NCBI GenBank assembly: GCA_963556255.1
Contig: OY744607.1
Coordinates: 46,719,611 to 46,783,610, forward strand
Length of the DNA: 64,000 nt
Direction: 5' to 3'
From: Allolobophora icterica
Lineage: Eukaryota; Annelida; Clitellata; Crassiclitellata; Lumbricidae
The position numbers were made by a program, and so were the translations under genes. The notes below the pieces were generated by a model. It had not been told where the DNA came from. It did not search any database and worked only from the letters and a program-made list of their open reading frames with translations. Below, piece after piece: positions 1 through 12,847 of the stretch (positions are counted from its first letter, which is position 1; every line of letters begins with the position of its first letter).

Positions 1-66
<66 letters not shown>
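1..66. repeat. (TAA)n microsatellite at the window edge
   Basis: Uninterrupted trinucleotide run that begins at base 1, so its true length is unknown. LINE family A in this window ends in the same trinucleotide (see 3,713-5,063), so this could be the tail of a LINE lying outside the window. Confidence 0.9.
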
Positions 67-830
<764 letters not shown>

Positions 831-2055
831 CCGATCGACGCTATAAAACTTTGTTTACTGCACCCAATGCGATTTCGCCAATAATTAGAAAAGGCGGCCA
901 CGCATAAGTCACCCATTCTGCCACTCTATCCGTCTGTCTGAACGTCTGTCTTTCTGCTTGTATATCTGCCTGCATGTCTATCCGTCCTTCTATCCGTACT
1001 TCTGTCTGTGCCCGTTTGCATTCCTGTCTCTCTGCCTGTCTGCCTGCCTGACGCTTTAGATGGACAACCTGCATTTCAAAACGCGCTACATAAATGTAAA
1101 ATGCAGACATGCATTGACGTAAAATTTCCGTTTGTGCCGAGAAAAAGCAGACGAGAGAGAATATCGGATCAGATATATGCCGTACACTGCGAGCAGAAAT
1201 CTCTGACTCTGAAGAAAAATCTTTGAGACGATCGTGAAGTACGGGGGGGCGTTCTCCTCCACGGGTGGCATCGTTTCCTCCCGCCTTTCACTTTCAGGCG
1301 GTCCCCTTTGTGCTTTTCACCGACCATTCCATTAAGAAACATTGCCATTGTCTTCGAGTACATTTCGACGGTAAATGGTCTCTCAACGGTGACTGCACGC
1401 GGTCTCACACGTCGACAATAACTTCAAATCTTCCCAGGGAACAGTTGGGAGCGCCTCGCTGGGCGTTTTCCCTTAGTCTCGATTTATCTGACGCGATAAT
1501 GGTTCGACTTGACTGATTTAGTAAAAGAGCAACTGTACCCGCGATTGCGTTTCTCTCTCCGAGTAAGTCCTTACTGATGACCCATGGCGGGAAAGTGAAA
1601 ACCGCACCGAGTTCGGTACAGAAGAAAGGAACGTCCACTGTGTTTGTGTTTTACGACGATGCTGCGGTTTTTACTCTGCGAAACACACTCATTGTACTTT
1701 TTTGTATTCGATGTAGACATGATTCCTCAAGTTCTTAAGAGAATCTCAGGAGAAAATAAATGTCCAAGAAATGTCCGGAGACAAGAAATCCATTCACCTA
1801 TCCATTCATTCATCAATCCATTCATCCATCCATCCCTCTTCCGAAAATGCCGCCAAAATGCACTGGATGGAGTAAGATGCTGTACTGAAAGGCAGCCGAT
1901 ACAATTTGCCCTGCTAGGGCAATGTATGTATGTATGCATGAATCTACGTACAAACAAACCCACATACCTTCGCAAAGCAGAGCATGACCTTCCCGTACCG
2001 AATCTTACTCCACAAAATGCGTTTTAGCCAATTCCAATCAATGCGGTCGAACAGG
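831..2055. other. Unassigned sequence, no recognisable gene
   Basis: About 1.2 kb without a recognisable coding region. It includes a degenerate TCTG/CCTG simple repeat at about 920-1,050 and a short CATT/CATC run at about 1,793-1,835. Short open frames lie on both strands at 1,265-1,640 but none resembles a known family and they overlap each other. Confidence 0.5.
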
Positions 2056-2180
2056 ACCGTGAAACGCGTCGTGACGTGTGTCTAGTTAGTCATTCTCAGA
2101 AACCAAGTCATGACGCGTGTCAAGTTAATCATTCTCAGTAAACCAAGTCATGACGCGTGTCAATTTAGTCATTCCGAGAA
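2056..2180. repeat. Three-copy tandem repeat, unit about 40 bp
   Basis: Three successive units share the core GTCATGACGCGTGTCAA followed by TTAGTCATTCTCAG-like sequence. The first copy differs most. The repeated TGACGYGTGTC core looks like a small palindromic box. Function unknown. Confidence 0.8.
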
Positions 2181-2559
2181 AGCCAAGTCGGGCAATCACA
2201 GCCGTCAAAGTCCATCAGGAATACTTCTACCACACATCGCCGATTGTTGGCAGACAATTCCGATCTTTCCTTAACACGCTACGGTCGGCTCCTTCAACGA
2301 CACGCTCGCAACGGAATTCTCGAGATGAGAAACGGCTGCAGCGTGGTGCCAGTAGAAAAGGGCGAAATGATGTTGCTTATTTGCGATTTTATTGCGCCCC
2401 ATTTGCGGTTTTATTGCACCCAAGTTTGACTATGCTTTATTAGCGAAACTGCACGAGAAACATCTTGCTTGAGTATGAGTGTTAGGTACAAGGGTAGCCT
2501 ACAGGCCACGGCGATTGTGTGTTCGGAAGGGGGTCAGACAGTGGGTCAGACAGGGTTGT

Positions 2560-2880
2560 GTCCTTTCCAACGGCGTAGCCAGACTTAAATTCAAGAGGAG
2601 GCAACTCCGGGAGACATCCAGGTGCAGTGGGGTTTAGGAGGGGGTACTTGGGGTGCGGAGGTATACAACCCACTGAAAATTTTTGAAATCTCAATCGTTC
2701 GCACGTACATTTAGTGTAGCCTGAAGCCCTGTAACTGTAATTTTGTTGTTAACAATCAAGCTTCACAACCACTGGCAAAATCCTGGTAATTGGTCAATAG
2801 AAATTTCAGTACATAAAAAAGCAAGAGGAGGAGGCAACTGCCTCCTATTGCCTCTTACTGGCCACGCTTGTGGTCCTTTC
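2560..2880. mobile_element. Non-autonomous hAT-like element, GTCCTTTC target duplication
   Basis: An element of 305 bp (2,568-2,872) is flanked by a perfect 8-bp direct repeat GTCCTTTC at 2,560-2,567 and 2,873-2,880. Its ends are CAACGGCGTAGCCAG and the related inverse CTGGCCACGCTTGTG. The interior has AGAGGAGGCAACT motifs near both ends. The same family recurs at 29,160-29,542. The 8-bp duplication and CA...TG ends are typical of hAT elements. It has no coding capacity. Confidence 0.85.
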
Positions 2881-2906
2881 TTCGTACCTGTTAAACATTC
2901 TCACGG

Positions 2907-3000
2907 TCTGATCTTCTGAATATTGACCTGATAACGGCTTGGTTTTGGTGTGCCATCGGTTGATGCCTTGTGCATTAGACACCGGCGCAATAGAATTACA
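2907..3000 (-). repeat. Dispersed repeat family D1, copy 1
   Basis: On the minus strand this reads GCGCCGGTGTCTAATGCACA, then AAGGCATCAACCGATGG, then CACACCAAAACCAAGCCG. Related copies are at about 49,796-49,890, 57,655-57,750 and 60,812-60,865. It is probably the 3' end of a retroelement, but no tail or target duplication was seen. Confidence 0.65.
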
Positions 3001-3053
3001 ATTACATTCTAGTGGAGACAGCTATTGTAGGCCTAATCCTAACTGTAATAACG

Positions 3054-3057
<4 letters not shown>

Positions 3058-3133
<76 letters not shown>
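3058..3133. repeat. (AT)n microsatellite
   Basis: Pure dinucleotide run of about 75 bp. Confidence 0.95.
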
Positions 3134-3135
<2 letters not shown>

Positions 3136-3625
3136 CGTCAGTAACAAGCTGTTTCTCCAGGATGCTTTGCACTGTCAACAGTCAGTGCAATGCTAAATAT
3201 TTAGAGTGACAGAGTAAGTACATTTTAACTGGTTTAAAAAACAGCCAAAAAATTAGGGGAACTTGGTGGTTTTAAGGCTGCACAAAAATCCGTGGTCGGA
3301 ACATCTCTAACCTCAGATAACACGACGGTAGGGGTGCAGAAAGGGAAATGCTCATTCCGGATTTTATTGCGCCACATTTCGACCCTGCAGGGATGAAAGA
3401 CGAATTGCGATAAAGACCTGAGGAACTCGTAAAGATAGAGACCTCGACATTGATTGCAGCGATTTGGGTTAGATTCCGATACTTGGGCGGCTGATGGCTA
3501 GGTTGGCATGGCAACGAATTCTTCAGAATCTAGTCTAAACGCAGGACAGAGGGAAGGAAAGATGGAGCGAAGGAAGACAGAAGGAAGCTGCAGACAGCAC
3601 AGGTTTACCGACTCCTCATACATGC

Positions 3626-3712
3626 ATACATGGATGGATGCATACATACATACATACATACATACAGCCACATACATGCAGACATATATGCATGCATACA
3701 TACATAGGCCTA
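3626..3712. repeat. (CATA)n microsatellite
   Basis: Imperfect CATA/CATG tetramers immediately upstream of a LINE fragment. Confidence 0.9.
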
Positions 3713-4994
3713 TGTATATTCTTATTAATATTTTTGTTAATATTCTTATTAAGTACGCTGATGATTGCTATCTCTTAATACCTTCCTCTAATAGTTCATC
3801 CATCACCTCTGAATTAGAGCACGTTGAGTCTTGGGCCAAAACTTGTAACCTGAAATTAAATCATAGTAAAACGTATGAAATGATTTTACACAGACCCAGA
3901 GGGAATTTTACTAATATAAACGCTCTTTGATAAACTCCTGGACTCGTTAGGGTTTCTAATTTATCCATCTTAGCAGTAACTATATCTGACAACTTAAACA
4001 TTTCTAATCATGTTAACCGAATTTGTAGTCAGGCCCGCCGCTCCTATATGCTCTTCGCACCTTGGTAGCTCACGGTCTAAAAGGACCTTGCCTATAATAT
4101 GATGTGGTTAGAGCAAAAATCCTCTGAAGAATACTTTATGCTTCTCCTGCCTGGTGGGGCTTTACTAACCAAAGTGATCGCGATAAGCTATCTTCAATCA
4201 TAAGACGACTTATGAGAGGACATTACTTACCTGAAAACAACCCTTTCTATGCTCAACTCTGTCGACTAGCTCAGCGGTTCTTAAAGTGGTGGTCCGCGGA
4301 CCGGCGCCGGTCCGTGGAGCTCTGGTCACCGGTCCGTGAAACAGTCCTTAAAAATTCATAATTTTTCAACTTATTCGCGAAAGTAAACGGTTTAAATTGG
4401 CAACAGTAGCAACAATATAGTTGTTAAAAACAGTGATAAAGCTAAGTGAAATCTTTTAAGAATTTATAACATGTCAAGCATGTAAGCTGATGTTGAAAAG
4501 CACCGGTCCGCGAAATGGCTGGTAAAGCAATTACCGGTCCGCAGCATCCGAAAGTTTAAGAAACACTGAACTAGCTGATACCCGTCTCTTCTTAGCCATA
4601 AGAAGCTTTAATGGTCATGTCCTTCATGGTCTACTGCCTCAAATTAAATTAACAGGTTATCTGTTGCGCTCCAGAGGCCATAATCTTACTTTACCTCATT
4701 CTGATAATCTGGTTAGAACAAGCTTTATTATTAGGATGCTTTTTGATGTTGTTTAATTAGTAAAACTTCTCCAATTCTCCTACCCTTTTTAGATAATAGT
4801 AACTGTTATAGATCTAAATTTTCTGTCATGTTATGATGCTTTGATGTAGTGTTATTAGTAATATTTTAATTTTTTAAATTTAAATTTATACTCATTTTTT
4901 CAAATATTATTATCTTCTTATTACTTCTATGTTTTATATTTTTCTATACTTGTTCACCAATGTGCGGTTCGCTTTTGGTTTATCAATAAAGAAT

Positions 4995-5063
<69 letters not shown>
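3713..5063 (+). mobile_element. LINE family A, 5'-truncated reverse transcriptase fragment with (AAT)n tail
   Basis: The translation near 3,745-3,900 contains KYADDCYLLIPSSN, where YADD is the catalytic motif of non-LTR reverse transcriptases, followed by a stretch ending near KLNHSKT. After several frameshifts, the region 4,660-4,760 reads LTLPHSDNLVRTSFIIRML, a typical LINE ORF2 carboxyl end. A 3' UTR and an (AAT)n run at about 4,997-5,063 close the element. It is inactive: frames are broken and a hAT element has inserted at 4,272-4,568. A second copy with a similar C-terminus and 3' UTR lies at 23,935-25,370. Confidence 0.8.
4264..4576. mobile_element. Non-autonomous hAT element inserted in LINE A
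   Basis: An element of 297 bp (4,272-4,568) begins CAGCGGTTCTTAAAGTGG and ends GTTTAAGAAACACTG, an imperfect inverted repeat. GACTAGCT at 4,264-4,271 and AACTAGCT at 4,569-4,576 form an 8-bp target duplication with one mismatch. The interior is rich in ACCGGTCCG and CCGCGGACC words. TIRs starting CAGNGGTTCTTAAA are familiar from widespread hAT families. Confidence 0.85.
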
Positions 5064-5064
<1 letters not shown>

Positions 5065-5163
5065 TATATCAACATACATATATATATGCGCACATATATG
5101 CATACATATGCAAATGCATACGAACGTACTTACATGCATGCGTACCTATATATTTACGTATAC

Positions 5164-5451
<288 letters not shown>

Positions 5452-5584
5452 CGTGGAACCAGACGATCGTGGGTGTCTGGTAGGCCAATCCAGACTGTAG
5501 AGAAATAACAGCAGAGTGAGAGAGGCTCTTTGTATATACGAGATCTTTGTTTGTTTCTTGTTCTTCTATGCACTTACGCCCGTT

Positions 5585-5602
5585 CACACACACACACACA
5601 CA

Positions 5603-5679
<77 letters not shown>

Positions 5680-5680
5680 G
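5585..5680. repeat. (CA)n/(CGCA)n/(TA)n compound microsatellite
   Basis: A CA run with an internal block of CGCA tetramers, then a short TA run. Confidence 0.95.
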
Positions 5681-5699
5681 CATCATTTGCGCGAAAGCA

Positions 5700-5991
5700 G
5701 CGCGATAGCCCAGCGTTTGGCGTGCAGGACTGTCAATCGAGAGGTCTCTGGGTTCAAATCCCCGTCATGGCAGTCATTTGTTTCAGGATTTTGGATCCAA
5801 CTTGCGCCTCCAGCCAACTCAGCTATAATGAGCACAATGGCCGCACACTGTCGGTAAGAAGATCAGACAGCGAGAGAAAGGACTGGCCACCTGCATGCCC
5901 TTATATGTCGAGGTTAAGAAAACAATGTCGCTAACATACTGACGGCTGACTGTCCAGGTAATATATGGCTGAAGGGACTACTCTTCTAATC
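5700..5991 (+). mobile_element. tRNA-derived SINE, family S2, copy 1
   Basis: The head resembles a tRNA: an A-box-like GCGATAGCCCAGCGTTTGGC, and a B-box GGGTTCAAATCCC about 50 bp downstream. The body contains CCAACTCAGCTATAATGAG, CACTGTCGGTAAGAAGA and AGGTTAAGAAAACAATGTCG. Recognisable copies lie at 46,650-46,893, 47,341-47,608 and, as a partial copy, 47,615-47,704. The shared body beyond the tRNA part shows this is a SINE and not a tRNA gene. Confidence 0.8.
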
Positions 5992-6507
5992 CATAAATAT
6001 GAATACATATATTAATATAAGCTTATTTGTATAAACATGTGTATATATGTACATATATTATGTATGACAATGTTCATGTATGCACTGTGTCCGGGAAAAG
6101 GATCCCTCATAGTAAATATGAAAATAACTAGTAAATATTCGATTGTAAAATTCCAAAACCTTTTTAATCCAGACATAATTACCAAAAAATTTCGAATTTA
6201 TGAACGGGCCCCGCTAAAAATTACGTCATAGTGACGTAGCTAAATTAGAAATTTAAACAAACTATAGGCCTAACTGTTAGAAAATGGCGTTCAGCCAGGA
6301 AGACAAAATTACTATAAGTTTTACGGAAAAACAAACACTTCGAACACTTTGAACACACCTTGTAGTCTAATATTATTCAACTAAAACAATAAAATCAAGC
6401 TATTGTATTGTATTGTATTGTATCTAAACATTTATAAAGCGCCTCTCACAGTATTCGCTAATCAGAGGCGCTCCCAGTGCGAAAGACCCAGTGAATAGAA
6501 ACAGGTT

Positions 6508-9428
6508 TTAACCCATTAGTGCCTGATTTTTCAAAATCATATTTATTCACTTTTAATTTGTTGTATATATAGTATAAACATAGGGAAAAATATTATTTTC
6601 TTCAAAACTTGTATAATATGTGAATTTGAGCCACTTTTGTAAGCGTCCCATTTATGGGACGCTAGGCACGAGAGGGTGCCTCAACTAATAGCCATGTATT
6701 TGCAACCACAACTTGCATTCTTGCATCAAATAAAAGCAAAATCAGTTTAATTCAAACAAGAAGGTCACTATCCACAAATATTTACAGCTAACAGTCAACA
6801 GTAAATATGGATAATAAGAAAAAAATAAAAAAAAACTGCACATATTGCTCAACTAATCCATGAGTATCATACTGGTAGTTGCCTGCTTATAGTTCTCAAA
6901 CTATTTAGTTTGCAAAACTGACTATCAAAACTTGCATTTGACTAGCTTTAGAGAATGATATAATAGTACTAATAGTACTATTAATAATCCAAACTGTTAT
7001 AGCAGAGCATAATATTTAAAAAAAAAACAGTTACTGAGTGTCTCCTTTCGATATTACAAATATGCCATATATTTGTCTGTTTTCCCCTAGATTTCATGAG
7101 ATTGTTCAAAGCAGTCAATGTGCAGGGCAACATTACACCTCTAGCACTGTTTTCTAACCTTGAGACTACAAACTGTACAAGTCTCTGTGTTTCAATTGCT
7201 TTGATATAGTGTTTGCCATGCTTGCGGACCTCCATCGGAGTTCTCTGGCTCTGTGGCTATGTACGCCCCGATGGTCTGCCAATGGCTGTGCGTTCAAGAA
7301 AATAGCTCTTATGGAATGACAATAGCTTTGTGACTATGGCATCCAAATGCCATTGGGTAAAACCAACACATTGCAGACACTGCTTAGGAACTCCAGCTGA
7401 CCCATTGACTGATGACTCGCTGATTGAGTCAACCTGTAGATCAGCCAGGCATTCTGCATGGTGACATCCATTAGGTACATGAAGAGAGGCCACCACCACT
7501 TGTGCAAACGAACTGAGTTGCAGCAAGTGACAATATTCTGGATCATCTGGTCCACTCCAGCCATGTTCTTGTATTGGCTGATCAAATATGGTTACAACTT
7601 TACTGGCAGCCTTCGACCACTGTTGTACCGAAACTTATTGGTTCTACCCCATGGCAGCTGGATGCCATAATCACAAAGCTATTGTCATTCCATTTTGTCA
7701 CAATAATGCTGGACTGTGTTCAATCTGTGCTCTTTTGTTCAACGGACAATTATTTAAAATTTATCTACAGAAGTTATAGTACAATCTTCAATCCGATTTG
7801 CATGCACTATTCCCATTGCAAGAATATTTAGTGTCGTGAGGTGTTGTAGGCTGGTGACGAAATTATCAAAATAGAGAACACAGTTATCAGAGTATAGGCA
7901 GAGTGTTGAGCACTTCTTTGCATATACTTGTTGGTATTTCAACTAACTGTATGATTACTCCAGAAAGCACTCAAACAAAGTTGTTGGCTAGTAGTCGGTT
8001 TTAGCATAATGATTCAGAAGGATGTGATCAGCCGAATACAGCTTTAGGCATGTCTTTTTCACCCATTTCCTCTCTGGCTTGTTGCCTTTGTCGTCTGATT
8101 CACGGTCAGTTGTGCCTTTCGTCGCGTGGTAGTATTAGTTGCTGTCCGATGAAGTCCTCGCTGCAGTATTCATTGTGGTTGACATACCACTATCAAGGAA
8201 TTCGCGAAGACGCAGTGATGGCTTCAACATTCTTCACCGTGAACTAATGGCTGACAAAGTCTCTGTCAGCATCACCTGCTGACAGTCTCAGGAGTCCAAC
8301 AGCTAGATGGTGAGATCTCTGCCAAAGTATATGACTTGGACAGTCTTCACCTAAATCCATTGGTGGTTGAAATCTTGGCTGTATCCGACACTCTTGCACC
8401 ACCATGAGTCAAGGTCTCTGCTGAAGAAACGCCTGCAGTCAAATAGTTGGCCGGTGGAGAAATCATCTCAATCGGTGCCACTCTTGATGTGAACACTGTG
8501 TGTGATTCGTCACCTCCATCAATCCTGAAGTGTTCTTGTCAAAGTTGCTACACGTAGTTGTCTCTGAGTCAGGTTATGACACGTGCCTTCATCTCCGTCA
8601 CCGCTATCCTCATTGCTACAGATTTGATCCCACGGCGTTGTGAATATATCTGCATGCATGAAGACAACGTCTTCTTGCATTGCTAGTAAGCTTACTTGAT
8701 GAAAAGTAAATCCTTTCTGTCTCGGCATGCTAATGTTCACAACAACAAAAATCAGATACATTTATGTAGTTTGAAATCAAAGCATGTGTCCAAATTGAAA
8801 GACTTTCAAACCCAAACTGCATAACCCGAATTGACAACAATATTACACTTTACAAGTCTAATCGGCCCATATTTCACCAATTCAAGAAATCTAATAAAGA
8901 GCCTGCAATACAGGATGGTACATATATAGTGTAGGACAACTTAAATTATGCAAATGAACATAATTATAACTCAGAAATTCATGCACGCAATTTTGTAAGC
9001 TTGAAACTGCATTCACACAAACGCCCCGCCCATTCGTGCCTAGCGTCCCATAAATGGGACGGTAGGTCAAGCAGCACTAAAATTCCATAATGACTGTTTA
9101 AATTAGACAAAGTTATTGAAACAGTTGGAAAACATACTGACCTTCGTGTGTAATACGATGAACTTGCAGAATTATTGATTATATCCGAAATAATTAAGAG
9201 TTAATACGCTTAGATTTCGCAACCAGCGACGGTAGGTCTTTGCTAAAAACAAACGCCATCAACTCGCGCACATATTAATTAAGTAGCCCAATAGCAGCCC
9301 AGAAATGTTGTCTAGCATCTAACAAACAATTTGATATCAAATACTTGTCAAATTATTGAAGATTTGAATTTATTGGAAATTTTAAACTGCCCGTCCCATT
9401 TATGGGACGCTAGGCACAAATGGGTTAA
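6508..9428 (-). mobile_element. piggyBac transposon with TTAA target duplication
   Basis: TTAA at 6,508-6,511 and 9,425-9,428 flanks a 2,913-bp element. Its ends are CCCATTAGTGCCT and the inverse of CCCATTTGTGCCT, a 13-bp TIR with one mismatch. Subterminal copies of a palindrome-rich GCGTCCCATTTATGGGACGC box lie at about 6,643, 9,043 (inverted, slightly changed) and 9,391. TTAA duplication and CCY-starting TIRs are diagnostic of piggyBac. The insertion splits the end of the LINE B reading frame. Confidence 0.92.
7257..8761 (-). pseudogene. Decayed piggyBac transposase
   Basis: The clearest part is at 7,334-7,585, which reads YKNMAGVDQMIQ, then KWWWPLFMYLMDVTMQNAW. This is the conserved C-terminal block of piggyBac transposases, where the last catalytic Asp lies in a GGVD-type motif and is followed by WWW.LF...D...NAW. 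Several frame shifts and stops separate it from short upstream frames at 8,050-8,761 that I assign only by position. The protein cannot be made as it stands. Confidence 0.75.
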
Positions 9429-10136
9429 GACGGCGGAACGAGGCACTTGGGCCACCAGCTAATAAAGAGGCACGTGTCAATGGAGGAAGTTGATTCCATA
9501 GAGCAGGACCAATGCAAGAAAAGGCTCGAGTTTTGGCCATAGTGGTCCTGGCTCGTGGTACAAGAAGATCGTGTCGATTAAGCGATCGCAATGGACGGAG
9601 GGAAGTAGCTGAAATTGGCAGACGAACAATGTCACAGAGGTACTTGGGTGCTAAGCCTGTACAGGACCGAAGGACTAAAGTGAGAACCTTCAGCTGAATC
9701 CGAGCAGTAAGGGGAAGCCAATGAAGATGATCGAACATGAAAGAGGAAATATGAGACCAGCGAGGAAGTCGGGCTATTAATCTGGCTGCAGCATTTAAAA
9801 CAGTCTGGAGGGGGAAAGACGGATTTTTTTCAGCCCAATCAAAACAGAATTACAGTAGTCAATTCTGGAGCAGATGAAGGCGTGGATGATAGTGGTAAAA
9901 ACGGAGGAGACAGAGCGTCGGATTGCTCTAAGCCGTCTCAAGTGAAAGTAAGAAGAACGGGTAAGATTAGCAATGTGTTCAGAAAAGGTGAGCATACTGT
10001 CAAGGACAACACCAAGGTCACGGACACTAGAGAGAAAAGTGAATGACGGGAATTTCTCAGCAAGAAGTGGAAAGTCTAGTTTGAGGAGCTGCTGACGAGT
10101 ACCAAACCATATAAGCTGCGTCTTAGTTGGGTTCAA
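9400..10136 (-). pseudogene. LINE B reverse transcriptase C-terminal remnant
   Basis: Two frames on the minus strand, 9,795-10,136 and 9,400-9,738, read through the end of a non-LTR ORF2. Recognisable stretches are LNPTKTQLIWFGTRQQL, DLGVVLDSMLTFSEHI, IHAFICSRIDYCNSVLIGL, LHWLPLTARIQLKVL and ALWNQLPPL. A frameshift between 9,738 and 9,795 breaks it. The frame continues past the piggyBac insertion into 6,507 and below. A related plus-strand fragment is at 17,026-17,393. Confidence 0.85.
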
Positions 10137-10451
10137 AGAGAGACGATTAGAAGACAGCTATAATTTAATATTGATAAATAACATTTAAAAATAATATTGA
10201 ATTTCTTAGATAATTCTTGGCGCCGTCCTTAACACTTGAATTTTGATGTAAATTAGGCCTACGTCATTATGACGTCATTATTGGACGACAGGAACTTTTA
10301 TATTTTTACCAGTTTTAGCTAATTATGTCAGGATTCAAACGGTTTTGGAATTTAAAAATCGATGAATGTTTAACTAGTTATTTTGATATAAACATAAGGG
10401 ATCCATTTTCCCCGACACAGTGTATATATAATGTATATTCTTGGAATGTGG

Positions 10452-10454
<3 letters not shown>

Positions 10455-10510
<56 letters not shown>
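10455..10510. repeat. (AT)n microsatellite
   Basis: Short AT run beyond the right end of the mariner-like element. Confidence 0.9.
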
Positions 10511-10627
10511 TTGTGTATCAGTAGTTCATAGGGCTATCATTCTTCGTCATTTCTGTACGACGCTTGTAATTTCTCAGGCGAAGACGATAAGGCAGATCAT
10601 TTGGAAACAGCACCACACATTGCAGAT

Positions 10628-10909
<282 letters not shown>

Positions 10910-10934
10910 GTCGTGGAAAGATATATATATATAT

Positions 10935-12847
10935 AAGGGTGGTCCAAAAAAATGAAGATTGAAATATTTCAAAGGCATGTTGTTGGTTTTGTACATCTGG
11001 TACAAGAAATCAACAGTGCAAAATATTAAAAAGTTTTGACTACATTTAGAGGTCGCTCAATGCTGTCAAAGTTTTAACATACTTGCCACAGTGTAAATAC
11101 TGCGATATGGCGGCCGATGCGGCTAGTCAAGGAGTATTGAGCCCGCAATCTAACAGTTTGCCATTTTATAGTTACGAGTCTATGGGGCAGCTGAAATTAG
11201 TGTTTAATTGACTGTCCACTGTGTCCAGTGTCCAGTATCCAAGGTTCTTATGAACGCTGTCAGCATGTCACATTGTCACACAGTTCAGAAAGTTTCATTT
11301 AAGAGGATGAAGACGACGGTGATGCTCCATCACCTGAGGTAAAGCTTGCTTAGTCTCTATATCCCTCATCAGTGAGTCGTTGAAGGTGCTGATCATGGCA
11401 ACTCCTCTCTTTCTGCCCCATCATTCACGACTTTAAGTTTTTCAATCTTCCTCCTCTCCTCTTGAAAGCCTTCATAGTGTTCCCACTGCTCAGGAAGAAG
11501 ATCGAAGAACTTCTGCTTAATACGAAGAGATTTCTGAAACCTCAGAGATGCGGCAGAAGCAGGATCGTTCAGGCTCATTGTTATTTCCTCTCCATGTTTT
11601 TCTTTATGAACCCACCTCTTGCGAGCCATCTTCTTCTCCTTCTCCATGTGTGTCAGGTCTCTCTTTTCTCGTCCTTTGACAGTTTCTCGGAGAAAAGTGA
11701 GAAGCCGACAAGGTCGCTTCCTAAATACTAGAGATGGCGTATAAAAGTTGTAAATGCCGCTTTGTCAATCTTCTCATTTACAGACTTGTAGCGGATTAGG
11801 TCGTCCACGAGAGCCTGGTTATTCACAAGCTCGTGGAGCCTCCACCCCGGTTTTGGAGTAGATCAGGACAATGAAAACAGCTACTTCATGGAGACCAGCT
11901 TCCTCAATCCTGGTTAATTCATGTGCTCACGAGACCTTAGAAGTTTGAGTACGTAGATGGCCTTGGCCATCCATCGTGCATGATGGAATGCTCCAGGCTT
12001 TCTGATCGGAGCGTGAAGAGCCCCCGTCACATGTACTCGTTTTCTCCAAACTACTCTTCATGGCCACGATGGTAGCATCTCGCCACTCCCTGTAGTCAAT
12101 TATTCGTGGATCCTGGAATGCATGGAAGCTGTCTTTCAGGATGAAGGACCAATGTTTACGAAAAAGTTTGAATAGCTGGATACCTGATCCAGAAGATGCA
12201 GCCATCACAGCTATGAAGACTGTAGCCAACGTAAGCTCCATTACGTGATATCTACATGCTAAATGCAACAGAGGTCGACCCAATTCTACCTCGATCAGTT
12301 GGCAACATCCGGAATGGATTCTAGTTTTGGAAGCAGTAATGTCAAACGAAAGAGCTTCAACATGCTTCTCCAGCATCTATTCTCGCATGGTCCGGACAGC
12401 AGCATTGACCATGGCAGCTCCATTTTCTGATGGCAGCTTTGGTACAGCAAGAAGTTCCTGGAATTCGATGTCCGGGCTTGAAACGAATATTGGTAAATGG
12501 TCAATCTTTGTGTCCTCTCCATTTCCTGAAAGGTCTGGTAGCAACTTGCCATCCCAGTGTAGAACTAAGATGCTTCTTTCTCCTTGACTTCGCAGATGAA
12601 GGAATCCCTCAGATTGACTGCTGTAATGGTTCGTCTGTCAATCCTGGCATGCCAAAGTGAGTCAAAGAGCCTAGATTACTGTAGACCATTCCCATATAAA
12701 ATTTCGATGCTCGTGAACGACCCCTAAATATTACATTTCTGATGAAAAATTTCACAGGTTCTTTTTAGATCAAAATGAAGCAATGTATCAACATGCCTCA
12801 CGAATTTAAAAGGAAATTTTTTACATGTTATTGTGGACCACCCTAAA
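10935..12847 (-). mobile_element. Harbinger-like DNA transposon, TAA target duplication
   Basis: Ends GGGTGGTCCA and TGGACCACCC form a short perfect inverted repeat, from 10,938 to 12,844, and both sides are flanked by TAA. A 3-bp TWA duplication suggests the PIF/Harbinger superfamily, although such short TIRs are weak evidence. The element separates two AT-type microsatellites, suggesting insertion into a TA-rich site. Minus-strand open frames inside are listed separately. Confidence 0.6.
11393..12552 (-). pseudogene. Transposase-like open frames inside the 10,938-12,844 element
   Basis: The frame at 11,927-12,376 reads IHSGCCQLIEVELGRPLL, then HLACRYHVMELTLATVF, then IQLFKLFRKHW. A second frame at 12,295-12,552 overlaps it at the N-terminal side, and a third at 11,393-11,647 is rich in Lys and Glu (LRFQKSLRIKQKFFDLLPEQW). 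The GR.LL.LACR.H motif is familiar to me from uncharacterised transposon-encoded proteins of invertebrates, but I cannot name the family. Frame breaks show it is inactive. Confidence 0.5.

Larger units (their letters stand above)
6398..10161 (-). mobile_element. LINE family B, 5'-truncated, interrupted by piggyBac
   Basis: Reading on the minus strand, reverse-transcriptase C-terminal sequence runs from 10,161 down to 9,429, is cut by the piggyBac, and resumes at 6,507 with the rest of the C-terminus, a 3' UTR stem-loop and an (ACAAT)n tail ending near 6,404. The 3' UTR arms are GGGAGCGCCTCTGA and AGAGGCGCTTTATAAAT. AGCTAT at 6,398-6,403 and 10,156-10,161 may be a short target duplication. Fragments of this 3' end are scattered through the window. 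Confidence 0.8.
6083..10422. mobile_element. Mariner-like element with long terminal inverted repeats, split by a LINE and a piggyBac
   Basis: The left end starts CACTGTGTCCGGGAAAAGG and the right end is the inverse, ending CCCCGACACAGTG at 10,422. The similarity continues inward for at least 100 bp: AAAATAACTAGT, then AAATTCCAAAACC, then ACATAATTA occur in matching order on both sides. Just inside the left arm, an ATG at about 6,283 opens MAFSQEDKIT, which matches my recollection of the start of a common mariner-type transposase. TA dinucleotides lie next to both ends. The interior is occupied by LINE family B (6,398-10,161), which itself contains a piggyBac. Confidence 0.75.

Noticed and set aside
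5700..5775. Genuine tRNA gene
   Set aside because: A- and B-box-like words exist, but no full cloverleaf was found and the sequence continues into a body shared by several copies, so it is a SINE. The same reasoning applies at 16,705 and 42,098.
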